Below are positions 7,772 through 15,298 of a stretch of 38,779 nucleotides of DNA, in pieces. The notes under the pieces are model-generated. The model worked only from the letters and a program-made list of their open reading frames with translations. It did not search any database and was not told the DNA's origin. Source of the DNA: an uncultured Collinsella sp. (lineage in GTDB: Bacteria; Actinomycetota; Coriobacteriia; Coriobacteriales; Coriobacteriaceae). Within the stretch, counting starts at the first letter, position 1, and each line of letters begins with the position of its first letter. Where the stretch lies: NCBI GenBank assembly GCA_902478995.1, contig CABSNF010000009.1, forward strand, positions 1-38,779. Direction: 5' to 3'. The translations under genes and the position numbers were made by a program.

Positions 7772-7845
7772 TGGCTGGGATGGAGGGAGTCGAACCCCCA
7801 TTGACGGAACCAGAATCCGCTGTCCTGCCATTAGACGACATCCCA
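7772..7845 (-). tRNA. tRNA-Gln (anticodon CTG)
   Basis: Cloverleaf on the minus strand. TGGGATG pairs with the 3' CATCCCA, the anticodon loop is TTCTGGT giving CTG for CAG, and the T loop is GTTCGAC. The discriminator is G and CCA is encoded. It lies 17 bases upstream of tRNA-Glu and shares its promoter and terminator. Confidence 0.95.
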
Positions 7846-7889
7846 ATGACTGCATCGCTGCGCTCGGCTGTGCCTTTGCGCAAGAAAGA

Positions 7890-7918
7890 AATATACGGGA
7901 AGTCTCGCCATGACGCAA
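7890..7918 (-). promoter_or_regulatory. Promoter of the tRNA-Gln/tRNA-Glu unit
   Basis: On the minus strand TTGCGT (7918-7913) and TATATT (7895-7890) are exactly 17 bases apart, 45 bases upstream of tRNA-Gln. Both hexamers are close to the housekeeping sigma consensus. Confidence 0.7.
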
Positions 7919-8121
7919 GCCCCAATTTTGACTTTTTTGAAATTCAGTCAAATTGGCCTAATTTAGTCCAACCCGTGAAGGACCTGTGAAGCCGACCGCT
8001 GTACACGAAGGGCAAAACGCCGCGAGCGGTAGCCGTCAACCGTTGGCAGATTCTACCGCGAAAACGATAGCACCAGGCAACACAATCGAAGTATCAATGA
8101 TCACGTAGATATCGAGGCGCC

Positions 8122-8532
8122 ATGGACGAAGAGCTTGATTACCTATGGGAGACCCTGGGCCTCGAGATCACTGCCGACCTTTGGCCCGAACGGGACAAAA
8201 TCCATCCCACACTGCGCCCCGCCATTACTGTGGTGCAGGCAAAATACCGCCGTGCATCCTTTTTGATCATGCGGATGTCATGGCACGCGGGACTCCCCGA
8301 CCTTAAGCGAATCCAGGCAAGCCTCGTCGAGTTGTCCGGTATGCCGACCGTCATATCCGAGGCACACCTGGAGCAGCGCCAGCGTGAGCGACTGCAACAG
8401 CAGCGGATTCCCTTTATCTGCCCTGGCGTTCAGGCATATCTGCCCTTTATGGACGAGGAGTACTGGAGCGGCAAGCCCAACAAACACGTAAAGGTCTACG
8501 ATCCGCACGAATGGGCACAGCTGGCGGACTGA
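8122..8532 (+). CDS. Small protein of unknown function (136 aa)
   Basis: Soluble, with no membrane segment or signal. The C-terminal half includes LEQRQRERLQQQRIPFICPG followed by VQAYLPF. From memory, a similar [IV]PF[IV]-PG-x-Q-x-YLPF stretch occurs in the N-terminal module of some uncharacterised winged-helix proteins of Firmicutes and Actinobacteria. No helix-turn-helix is visible here, so I do not assign a function. A GAGG motif lies a few bases before the ATG. Codon use looks like genuine high-GC coding. The gene is alone on its strand; an inverted repeat, GCGGTAG with CTACCGC at 8026-8059, sits upstream. Array E begins 18 bases past the stop. Confidence 0.65.
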   Translation: MDEELDYLWETLGLEITADLWPERDKIHPTLRPAITVVQAKYRRASFLIMRMSWHAGLPDLKRIQASLVELSGMPTVISEAHLEQRQRERLQQQRIPFICPGVQAYLPFMDEEYWSGKPNKHVKVYDPHEWAQLAD

Positions 8533-8550
8533 CTGGGGCAGGCCCGCCGG

Positions 8551-8722
8551 CGGAAAGTGCGTCCCAGATTTCAAGCTCAAACTGGTCCCTACTTTCCCGT
8601 CGAGCCCTCAACCGGAAACCGTGTCCCGCAATCGAAGCTCAGAATGGGACGTGCTTTCCGCAACCGGCCACTTTGGGAAAGTGCATCCCATTCTGGAAGC
8701 GAATTCCGGGTCGCACTTTCCG
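8551..8722. repeat. Palindromic array E: three hairpin units with 62-bp period
   Basis: Units start at 8551, 8613 and 8675 and end near 8598, 8660 and 8721, so the period is 62 bases. Each has a left arm like GGAAAGTGCGTCCC and a right arm like GGGACGTGCTTTCC, with 12 to 14 of 15 positions pairing. The loops of units 1 and 2 share AAGCTCA. The array fills the convergent gap between the unknown gene (+) and the ArsC-like gene (-), stopping about 7 bases from the latter's stop codon. It may act as a bidirectional terminator. Confidence 0.8.
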
Positions 8723-8728
8723 CAGCCG

Positions 8729-9088
8729 CTACAGCAACGCCTCGGCCCAAGCCGATTCCCTAAAGCCGGGAATCGCAAAGTCGTCGCCCACCAGCAGCGG
8801 ACGCTTGACCAGCATGCCGTCGGTCACCAGCAGCTCGTAGCACTCCCGATCCGTCATGCCCGCATCCAGACGCGCCTTCAGGCCCAGCTCTCGATATTTC
8901 ATGCCCGACGAATTAAAGAAGCGCCGCACCGGCAGCCCCGAATGAGCAATCCAGGTCGCAAGCTCATCAGCCGTGGGATTGTCCAAAACGATATCGCGGT
9001 CGATATACTCAACCCCATGTTCATCCAGCCATGCCTTGGCCTTCTTACAGGTCGAGCACTTGGGATATTCAACAAACAGTACGGTCAT
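8729..9088 (-). CDS. ArsC/Spx-family thioredoxin-fold protein
   Basis: 119 residues with the family layout: beta strand MTVLFVEYPK, a redox CSTC motif at residues 10-13, helix KKAKAWLDEHG, and the conserved RPLLVGDDFAIPGF near the C-terminus. Relatives are arsenate reductases, which reduce arsenate to arsenite, and Spx/YffB-like proteins. The CxxC pair is more Spx-like than the single-cysteine ArsC. The RNA polymerase-binding features of true Spx cannot be judged by eye. No arsenite pump or arsR neighbours it, so arsenate reduction is not supported by context. The start at 9088 has GGAGG 7 bases upstream. Confidence 0.85.
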   Translation of the reverse strand: MTVLFVEYPKCSTCKKAKAWLDEHGVEYIDRDIVLDNPTADELATWIAHSGLPVRRFFNSSGMKYRELGLKARLDAGMTDRECYELLVTDGMLVKRPLLVGDDFAIPGFRESAWAEALL

Positions 9089-9180
9089 GGGAATCCTCCG
9101 AATATAGATCGGCCAACGCAGGCACACGCCACACGAGGCGCCTTCGTATGATGGGCCAATTGTAGCCCACGGGTCACACG

Positions 9181-10233
9181 CTAAACGAACCGTACCCCGA
9201 ATCCGCGTTTGATGAACGGCAGCAGCTCCATTGCCTCGGGCGTGATATGGCCCGCAACGTTCATGCGCTCGTCACCGGGAAGATCGACCCGCGCAATCTC
9301 AAGCTCGCCTTCGTAGCGCCTATATCCGCTATTGCTCACAGCGATCGACCCCGCCTTTCGCGGCAGGCCGGCTCCGGCATCCGTCGACACGGAATCCGGC
9401 TTAAGCGTCGTACGTGACTCCTGAGACCTAAAGATGAGGACGCTCGAGTCGGGCCGGTCGTGATGAATCTGCCCGCGCACATAGGCATAACCGGGCTCAA
9501 GCTCGCATTGCAGGTCCACGTATCCGGCGGAAACTTGAGCAAACTGCGCCCAGCCCGCATCGGAAAGATCGGGGTCGCCGACCAACACAATGTCGCAATC
9601 GGCGCCATGTGCAAGCTCAAGCATATTGAGAGCAACCTTTGACGCGCGACCGCGCTGCGCCTCGACCGTCGGCAGTCCCTCGAATACCGGCCCGCGAACG
9701 TTAGCATCACCCGGCACAAAAGCCATGATTTCGAATCCAAGCGCCGCAAGACGAAGATTCACCCGAGCAATGTCCTCCAGAGCTAAACCGGTATAAGGCT
9801 TGGGGTAAAAATTGTGGCAGGCGGCAAAACGAGTCACATCGGCACCGGCCTCACGCCACGATGCGATTTCATCAGAACTCACCGTCGATGCATTAACCAC
9901 AATGCGAAATACACCGGACAGCTCCGCGACCCGCTGGGCGCTAAAGCCATAGTCCAAACGAAGGTATTCCAACCCCAGATCGCGCAGGTCCTCAATGCGC
10001 TCAAGCCCGAGCAAATCGCACGTGCGAGGCCCCACATCGGCAATGAGCGCAATGCCGCGGGCGGAAAGCAGCGACAGCACATGACGGACCTTATCGGTAT
10101 ACGCCGCTCCCCCATCCTCGGGAATATGCAGCGAGGTAAACGCATAGCGCGCACCCGCCGCGGCACCACGCTCAATCGTCCGCTCAATATCCTGCAGAGG
10201 GCTGGAAAGATAAATCGAAATACCCGTTTTCAC
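9181..10233 (-). CDS. mupG: MupG-type 6-phospho-N-acetylmuramidase (DUF871)
   Basis: 350 residues with the DUF871 signatures MKTGISIYLSS, SLHIPEDG, YLRLDYGF, VNASTVSS, CHNFYPKPYTGL and FVPGDANVRGPVFEGLPT. In Staphylococcus aureus MupG hydrolyses the imported phosphorylated disaccharide MurNAc6P-GlcNAc in the cytoplasm to MurNAc6P and GlcNAc. Here it is the last gene of murR-murQ-murP-mupG, so the operon can be read as disaccharide uptake followed by cleavage. The start is GTG at 10233 with AAAGGAG 9 bases upstream. An intrinsic terminator lies between murP and this gene, with its U-run directly against the ribosome site, so expression is probably lower than murP or separately controlled. Confidence 0.9.
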   Translation of the reverse strand: MKTGISIYLSSPLQDIERTIERGAAAGARYAFTSLHIPEDGGAAYTDKVRHVLSLLSARGIALIADVGPRTCDLLGLERIEDLRDLGLEYLRLDYGFSAQRVAELSGVFRIVVNASTVSSDEIASWREAGADVTRFAACHNFYPKPYTGLALEDIARVNLRLAALGFEIMAFVPGDANVRGPVFEGLPTVEAQRGRASKVALNMLELAHGADCDIVLVGDPDLSDAGWAQFAQVSAGYVDLQCELEPGYAYVRGQIHHDRPDSSVLIFRSQESRTTLKPDSVSTDAGAGLPRKAGSIAVSNSGYRRYEGELEIARVDLPGDERMNVAGHITPEAMELLPFIKRGFGVRFV

Positions 10234-10249
10234 GCTTCAACGCTCCTTT

Positions 10250-10283
10250 AAAAAAGGCCGGCGGAGCAGTTAGCCCCGCCGGC
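10250..10283 (-). terminator. Intrinsic terminator between murP and mupG
   Basis: An 8-bp GC stem (10257-10264 with 10276-10283, GCCGGCGG) is followed on the minus strand by TTTTTT at 10255-10250. Only 17 bases separate the U-run from the mupG GTG, and the mupG ribosome site AAAGGAGCG starts right after it. A second hairpin, CGCGAGCC with GGCTCGCG at 10317-10344, follows the murP stop. Confidence 0.8.
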
Positions 10284-10350
10284 ACAACCATAGCATCAAG
10301 AAATCTGCCGCGCACCGCGAGCCCCGAGCAACACGGCTCGCGATATCAAA

Positions 10351-11781
10351 CTACTCGCCAAAGAACTCGTTGATCTTCTGCTCGTCGACGCCAAAGAACC
10401 ACGTCAGGACAAAGCCGGCGGCATAGGCAAGCAGCATAGCGGCAACGTAGCCGAGCTGCTGGCCAGGAACAACGATCAGCAGGCCAAACAGACCGGAAAC
10501 GCCCTGAGAAACCGTGCCGATGTGAAGCAGCGCCGCGAGCGCGCCGCCAAATCCGGCACCCAGGCAGGCCGTCACAAACGGACGAACGAGCGGCAGCGTA
10601 ACAGCATACATCAGAGGCTCTCCCACACCCAGGATTCCAACGGGAATGGACTCTGCGACGTACTTCTTGAGCTTGGCGTTCTTGGTCTTAAAGTACAGCG
10701 CCAAACCGGCACCGACCTGGCCGCCGCCAGCCATCATAAGGATGGGAAGCAGGTAATTGATACCCTTGGTAGCGCCGTCGGGATCGTTGAGCATAGCGTG
10801 GATCGGCGTGAGCGCCTGATGCAGGCCGACGGAAACCAGCGGCAAGAAGCCTGCCGACAGGATATAGCCGCCCAGGACGCCCAGCTTCTCGAAGATAAAG
10901 GTCAAAACGCTAAAGATGGCAGTCGTCAGCCATGCGCCAACCGGCTGGATGACGAGCATCAGAGCAAAGGCGCCGATGATGAGCACCAGCAGCGGAGACA
11001 AGAACGTGTCGAGTGCGTTGGGCATAACCTTGCGAATCTGACGCTCCATCCAGGCAAAAAATGCGCCAGCGATGAGAGCCGCGATCATGCCGCCCGCTGC
11101 GGGGTTGTACTGCGCATTGGTGAGCGGCAGCAGAATGGCAGTGGCAGGATCAGCCGCGCCAGGCGCAAGCAGGGGCATGGCACTGTTGGCGATACACATC
11201 ATGCCGGCGATGCCGCCCAGCGCAGCGGAGCCACCAAACTCACGTGCCGCGTTATAGCCCACCAAGATGGGCAGATAGGCAAACAGGGCCCAGCCCATGG
11301 AACGAATGCCCTGGTACCACCACTCGCCTGCAAGCGCGCCTGCCGTCGAGACGTTAATGACGTTGCAGATACCGTTGATGAGGCCAGCCGCAATGATGCC
11401 GGGAAGCAGGGCGACGAAGACATTGGAAATCTTCTTGAGGAAGGCCTGAACCGGCTTGGACTCGTACTTGGCCTTCTGCGCGGCCTTGTTTGTGGCCGCA
11501 GCGTCAACCACGCTCTCGTCAGCAACGCCTTTCGCAAGGCCGGTGAGCTTGGAGAACTCCTCGAGCACCTTATTCACCTTGCCCGGACCCAGCACGATCT
11601 GCATCGTGTCGTCCTCGACCAGGCCCATCACGCCGTCGAGTGCCTTAATGCCCTCCGTGTCGACGTTGCCCGCGTCTTTGACGGTCACGCGCAGGCGCGT
11701 CATGCACGCCGCGTTTGCCAGCACGTTGTCTTTACCGCCCAAAAGGTCCAGCAGCTTTTGAGCCAGCTCTTTGTTCGTCAT
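10351..11781 (-). CDS. murP: PTS EIIBC component for N-acetylmuramate (disaccharide)
   Basis: 476-residue phosphotransferase permease. The EIIB domain spans about residues 1-85 with phosphocysteine C26 in NAACMTRLRV. A linker of about 25 residues leads to an EIIC domain with about ten helices, carrying the glucose-superfamily signatures VSVGLHQALTPIH and GVGEPLMYAVTLPLVRP. It imports and phosphorylates the sugar at the membrane. No EIIA domain is present, so it must borrow a glucose-type EIIA. Assignment to MurNAc rather than another glucoside rests on the flanking murQ, murR and mupG. The start has AAGGAGGAG upstream. The stop is followed by a hairpin and then a terminator before mupG. Confidence 0.9.
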   Translation of the reverse strand: MTNKELAQKLLDLLGGKDNVLANAACMTRLRVTVKDAGNVDTEGIKALDGVMGLVEDDTMQIVLGPGKVNKVLEEFSKLTGLAKGVADESVVDAAATNKAAQKAKYESKPVQAFLKKISNVFVALLPGIIAAGLINGICNVINVSTAGALAGEWWYQGIRSMGWALFAYLPILVGYNAAREFGGSAALGGIAGMMCIANSAMPLLAPGAADPATAILLPLTNAQYNPAAGGMIAALIAGAFFAWMERQIRKVMPNALDTFLSPLLVLIIGAFALMLVIQPVGAWLTTAIFSVLTFIFEKLGVLGGYILSAGFLPLVSVGLHQALTPIHAMLNDPDGATKGINYLLPILMMAGGGQVGAGLALYFKTKNAKLKKYVAESIPVGILGVGEPLMYAVTLPLVRPFVTACLGAGFGGALAALLHIGTVSQGVSGLFGLLIVVPGQQLGYVAAMLLAYAAGFVLTWFFGVDEQKINEFFGE

Positions 11782-11838
11782 AACTCCTCCTTGTATTGGG
11801 TATCTCGTCTGGATGTCATATCAGCTCACGCCGCGCAC

Positions 11839-12762
<924 letters not shown>

Positions 12763-12772
12763 TTCATTCACC

Positions 12773-13624
12773 TCATCTTTCCTGTTTCTCGATGTAGTTT
12801 TGCTTAATGACATGCGTCGCCCGTTCGTAGTCGCTGGCAACGTAAGCAGCGTACAGGGCATCGACAACCATAAGCTGGGCCATACGCGAAGCCATGGCAC
12901 CGCTGCGGACCAAGGGTTCACTCGCAGCGACGCCGAGCACGGCATCGGCCATGGTGGCAAGCTTGGATGATCCATCTACTTTGGTAACGGCCACTACGGG
13001 ACAGTTGTGGCGTTGAGCCTCGGCGGTGCAGTCCAGCACCTCTTGCGTCAAGCCCGAGTAACTAAAGGCGATTGCCATATCGCCCTCATGCATGTTCTTG
13101 GCACATAAGAGCTGATCATGCCAGTCGTCGTACAGATGGCACTCTTTGTCGACACGCATGAGCTTTTGCGCCAGGTCGTGCGCGACCAAACGAGAAGCAC
13201 CAATACCGAACAGATTGACCGCGCGTGCCCGCTTAAGACGGGCCGCGCATCGCTCCAAGACGGTGTAATCGAGCGTTCGCGCCGTCGCCTCGATCGTTCG
13301 CACGTTGCTTTTCATCACCTTCCCCACGATACGTTCGACGCTGTCATCCATGGAGATGTCCTCGAGGGCAACGTCTTTCTTGTCACCTAAGAGCGCCAGC
13401 TCGGCAATCAGTTCGCGCTGGAACTCCTTGTAGCCCGCAAAACCCAAACGCTTGCAAAAGCGCAAAATGCTCGAGGGCGAGGAGAACGTGACATCGGCAA
13501 GACCGCGGACGGACAGCCCGACCACCTCGTGCGGATGAGCGCTTACATATGCGATGACATTGCGTTCCGCCGGGCTCGCGCTGAGCTCACGCTCGCGAAG
13601 CCGCAAAAGCAATCCGTTTGCCAT
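12773..13624 (-). CDS. murR: RpiR-family transcriptional regulator of the MurNAc operon
   Basis: 283 residues: an N-terminal helix-turn-helix (about residues 30-80, SVRGLADVTFSSPSSILRF) and a C-terminal SIS sugar-phosphate-binding domain (about 120-260, NLFGIGASRLVAHDLAQK, AIAFSYSGLTQEV). E. coli MurR is a repressor released by MurNAc6P; this homologue leads the operon, so autoregulation with the same inducer is likely. The start at 13624 has GGAGG 8 bases upstream; an in-frame GTG at 13633 would overlap that site. A near-perfect 19-bp palindrome lies 67 bases upstream. Confidence 0.88.
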   Translation of the reverse strand: MANGLLLRLRERELSASPAERNVIAYVSAHPHEVVGLSVRGLADVTFSSPSSILRFCKRLGFAGYKEFQRELIAELALLGDKKDVALEDISMDDSVERIVGKVMKSNVRTIEATARTLDYTVLERCAARLKRARAVNLFGIGASRLVAHDLAQKLMRVDKECHLYDDWHDQLLCAKNMHEGDMAIAFSYSGLTQEVLDCTAEAQRHNCPVVAVTKVDGSSKLATMADAVLGVAASEPLVRSGAMASRMAQLMVVDALYAAYVASDYERATHVIKQNYIEKQER

Positions 13625-13690
13625 CTCAAACACCTCCGTTGAGAAGAATTAAAGACCAACGAACGATTCGTACCGTATACAAACAGCTTT

Positions 13691-13709
13691 TGCGGTACAT
13701 TGTGCCGCA
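13691..13709. promoter_or_regulatory. Candidate MurR operator palindrome
   Basis: TGCGGTACA-T-TGTGCCGCA is a 19-bp palindrome with one mismatched pair, in the upstream region of murR, 67 bases from its start codon. I could not place confident -35 and -10 boxes, so operator function is inferred only from position and symmetry. Confidence 0.45.
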
Positions 13710-13721
13710 TCGTGGCGCACA

Positions 13722-13747
13722 AAGGGCGAGCGTTCTACCGCTCGCCC
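13722..13747 (-). terminator. Terminator downstream of the VanZ-like gene
   Basis: A 9-bp stem, GGGCGAGCG at 13724-13732 with CGCTCGCCC at 13739-13747, is followed on the minus strand by TTTGTG. It lies 81 bases past the VanZ-like stop and just before the murR operator palindrome. The 13748-13828 stretch shows nothing recognisable. Confidence 0.65.
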
Positions 13748-13828
13748 CTCAAATCCGACCGCTCGGAAATACGCGCGACACAAAATAATTCAACAAGGTC
13801 GCATTATCAGAAACGGGTTTGTTACCGG

Positions 13829-14410
13829 CTAGCGCCTCGCATGGGCGCCGATCGGCCGAGTCGCATGGCGCACCAACGCCGCTGCCAGCAATACCAACAG
13901 CATGGCGGTGACATAGCCCGCAGCATCGAATCCTAAATCGATAACGTCGAAATGCCTTCCGGGAACAAAGATCTTATGCACCTGATCGCCAACGGAGCAG
14001 GCAGCGCAAAAGAGCAATACGGGCACGCAACGGGAGCATACGCTCCACGGACGCCTGGAAAAGCAAACCACGACCACCGAGGCGAACAATCCGACGAAGA
14101 AAAACTCTACGGTATGGGCAACGCGACGGACGTTCGTGCCCACCCACATGCGAATGGAAGCAAGTCGGCCAGACCGGACATTCGAGGCAGCCGAATCGGT
14201 GCCCCCGGTCATTCCGTTCTCCGCCTGAGCTTCACCCGTGGCATCGGCAGCCTGAACGCCCGTAGCCTGACCCTCCACCACACGCGCGGTGGACTCGCTC
14301 AGCAACGACGTCTCCACCGCATTTTGCTCCGTCAGCACCCAGATGCCCGCCAGCGTTGCAGCGAACAGAACGATCGCGGTCCATCCGATTATTTGTTTTA
14401 CGCGCGCCAA
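13829..14410 (-). CDS. VanZ-family integral membrane protein
   Basis: 193 residues with about four membrane helices: residues 7-27, two near 98-140, and one near 160-182. A low-complexity Ala/Gly/Glu/Thr stretch (roughly 45-80) follows the first helix and may be outside the membrane. The VanZ signature is the CSVGDQVHKIF-VPGRHFDVIDLG region and the preceding RRVAHTVEFFFVGL. VanZ relatives are linked to low-level glycopeptide resistance, but most are uncharacterised, and no van cluster is nearby. The start is TTG at 14410 with AGGAGG 7 bases upstream; no ATG suits. The gene lies between the recombinase and the mur operon. Confidence 0.82.
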   Translation of the reverse strand: MARVKQIIGWTAIVLFAATLAGIWVLTEQNAVETSLLSESTARVVEGQATGVQAADATGEAQAENGMTGGTDSAASNVRSGRLASIRMWVGTNVRRVAHTVEFFFVGLFASVVVVCFSRRPWSVCSRCVPVLLFCAACSVGDQVHKIFVPGRHFDVIDLGFDAAGYVTAMLLVLLAAALVRHATRPIGAHARR

Positions 14411-14515
14411 GGGCCAACCTCCTTATTTTGAATATCAGCGAGTGTAGCCCCAAATGGCATCGTCACCGTATCAAAATTTGAATCGCAACAGGAAGCGACA
14501 AAGCGACGCAAACCC

Positions 14516-15121
14516 CTACCCCGCCTCACGCATCCAGCGATCGAACGTCCCCACGCACACGCCCAAGCACTTTGCTGCCTGGCTGCGGGTAATATCGCCC
14601 GCCTCATAGCTATCGCGCACCAGCTCAAACTGAGGAGGGCACGGCTTGCGAGGTCGACCGAAACGGACCCCTCGCGCCCGCGCCGCTGCAATTCCCTCCG
14701 CTTGGCGCCGATGAATATTCTCGCGCTCCACCTGCGCCACGTAGCTCAGCAGTTGCAGCACAATATCGGCAATCAGGACGTTGGTCACATCCGGCGCGCC
14801 GCTGGCCCTAGCGCGCGTGTCAAGCAATGGCATGTCCAACACCACAATGGCAACCCCGAGCTCCTTGGTAATGCGTCGCCATTCCTCAAGAATCTCGGAG
14901 TAATTACGGCCAAGTCGGTCGATAGAAAGCACCACCAGTACGTCCCCGTCTCCCAGGACGTGCAGCAGCTCGCGATAACGCGGTCGATCGAAGTCCTTGC
15001 CGCTCGCATGGTCGGCATAAATATTCGCCGAGCCCACGCCATAGGCGCCCAGCGCATCCAGCTGCCGATTAAGGTTCTGATCGCGCGAACTCACCCGCGC
15101 ATAACCGTACACCGTCGCCAT
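14516..15121 (-). CDS. Small serine recombinase (resolvase/invertase family)
   Basis: 201 residues. The catalytic domain spans about 1-140 with nucleophile S11 in YGYARVSSRDQ and the partner motif LSIDRLGRNY. A helix-turn-helix DNA-binding tail follows (RSQAAKCLGVCVGTFDRWM, about 180-198). The protein would cut and rejoin paired DNA sites through a serine-DNA linkage. The start is ATG 15121, with a weak GGGGATG site; a TTG at 15151 is less likely. There is no transposase next to it. A 40-bp repeat (copy C1) lies 20 bases upstream and reappears at 28184, which could be its target site. It could be an orphan invertase or a remnant of a mobile element. Confidence 0.88.
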   Translation of the reverse strand: MATVYGYARVSSRDQNLNRQLDALGAYGVGSANIYADHASGKDFDRPRYRELLHVLGDGDVLVVLSIDRLGRNYSEILEEWRRITKELGVAIVVLDMPLLDTRARASGAPDVTNVLIADIVLQLLSYVAQVERENIHRRQAEGIAAARARGVRFGRPRKPCPPQFELVRDSYEAGDITRSQAAKCLGVCVGTFDRWMREAG

Positions 15122-15140
15122 CTCATCCCCGCTTTCTTGT

Positions 15141-15180
15141 AAACCTGCCAAAAAGGGACAGGTTTATTTTGGTAGGTTTT
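15141..15180. repeat. Repeat C, copy 1, upstream of the serine recombinase
   Basis: The stretch has two mutually exclusive pairings: AAACCTG with CAGGTTT, and ACCTGCCAAAA with TTTTGGTAGGT. It aligns with 28184-28224 at roughly 80 percent by eye. A half copy (GGACAGGTTAGTTTG) lies at 28263. Confidence 0.6.
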
Positions 15181-15241
15181 ACCTCTCAAATAGCAGGTAA
15201 GCGGGCGGCCGAGCAGACGGCAAGGTAGCCACGATTCAAAT

Positions 15242-15273
15242 GCGGAGGGCGGCCCCGAAAGACCGCCCTCCGC
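15242..15273 (-). terminator. Strong hairpin, probable rnr terminator
   Basis: A perfect 11-bp stem, GCGGAGGGCGG (15242-15252) with CCGCCCTCCGC (15263-15273), lies 26 bases past the rnr stop. The minus strand continues ATTTG, a weak U-run. Confidence 0.6.
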
Positions 15274-15298
15274 TCTCTCGCCACGAGTCGGGATTTAG

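Noticed and set aside
8026..8059. GCGGTAG/CTACCGC inverted repeat as operator of the 8122 gene
   Set aside because: No promoter elements could be placed and the central spacer is long; it may be chance.
8729..9088. Arsenic-resistance gene
   Set aside because: No arsR, arsB or acr3 is nearby, and the CxxC motif fits Spx-like proteins at least as well.
13829..14410. Vancomycin-resistance cluster
   Set aside because: Only a distant VanZ-like protein is present; no ligase, dehydrogenase, dipeptidase or two-component genes accompany it.
14516..15200. Invertible promoter controlled by the serine recombinase
   Set aside because: No pair of inverted recombination sites around a promoter is visible within a few kilobases; repeat C copies are too far apart and imperfect to claim it.
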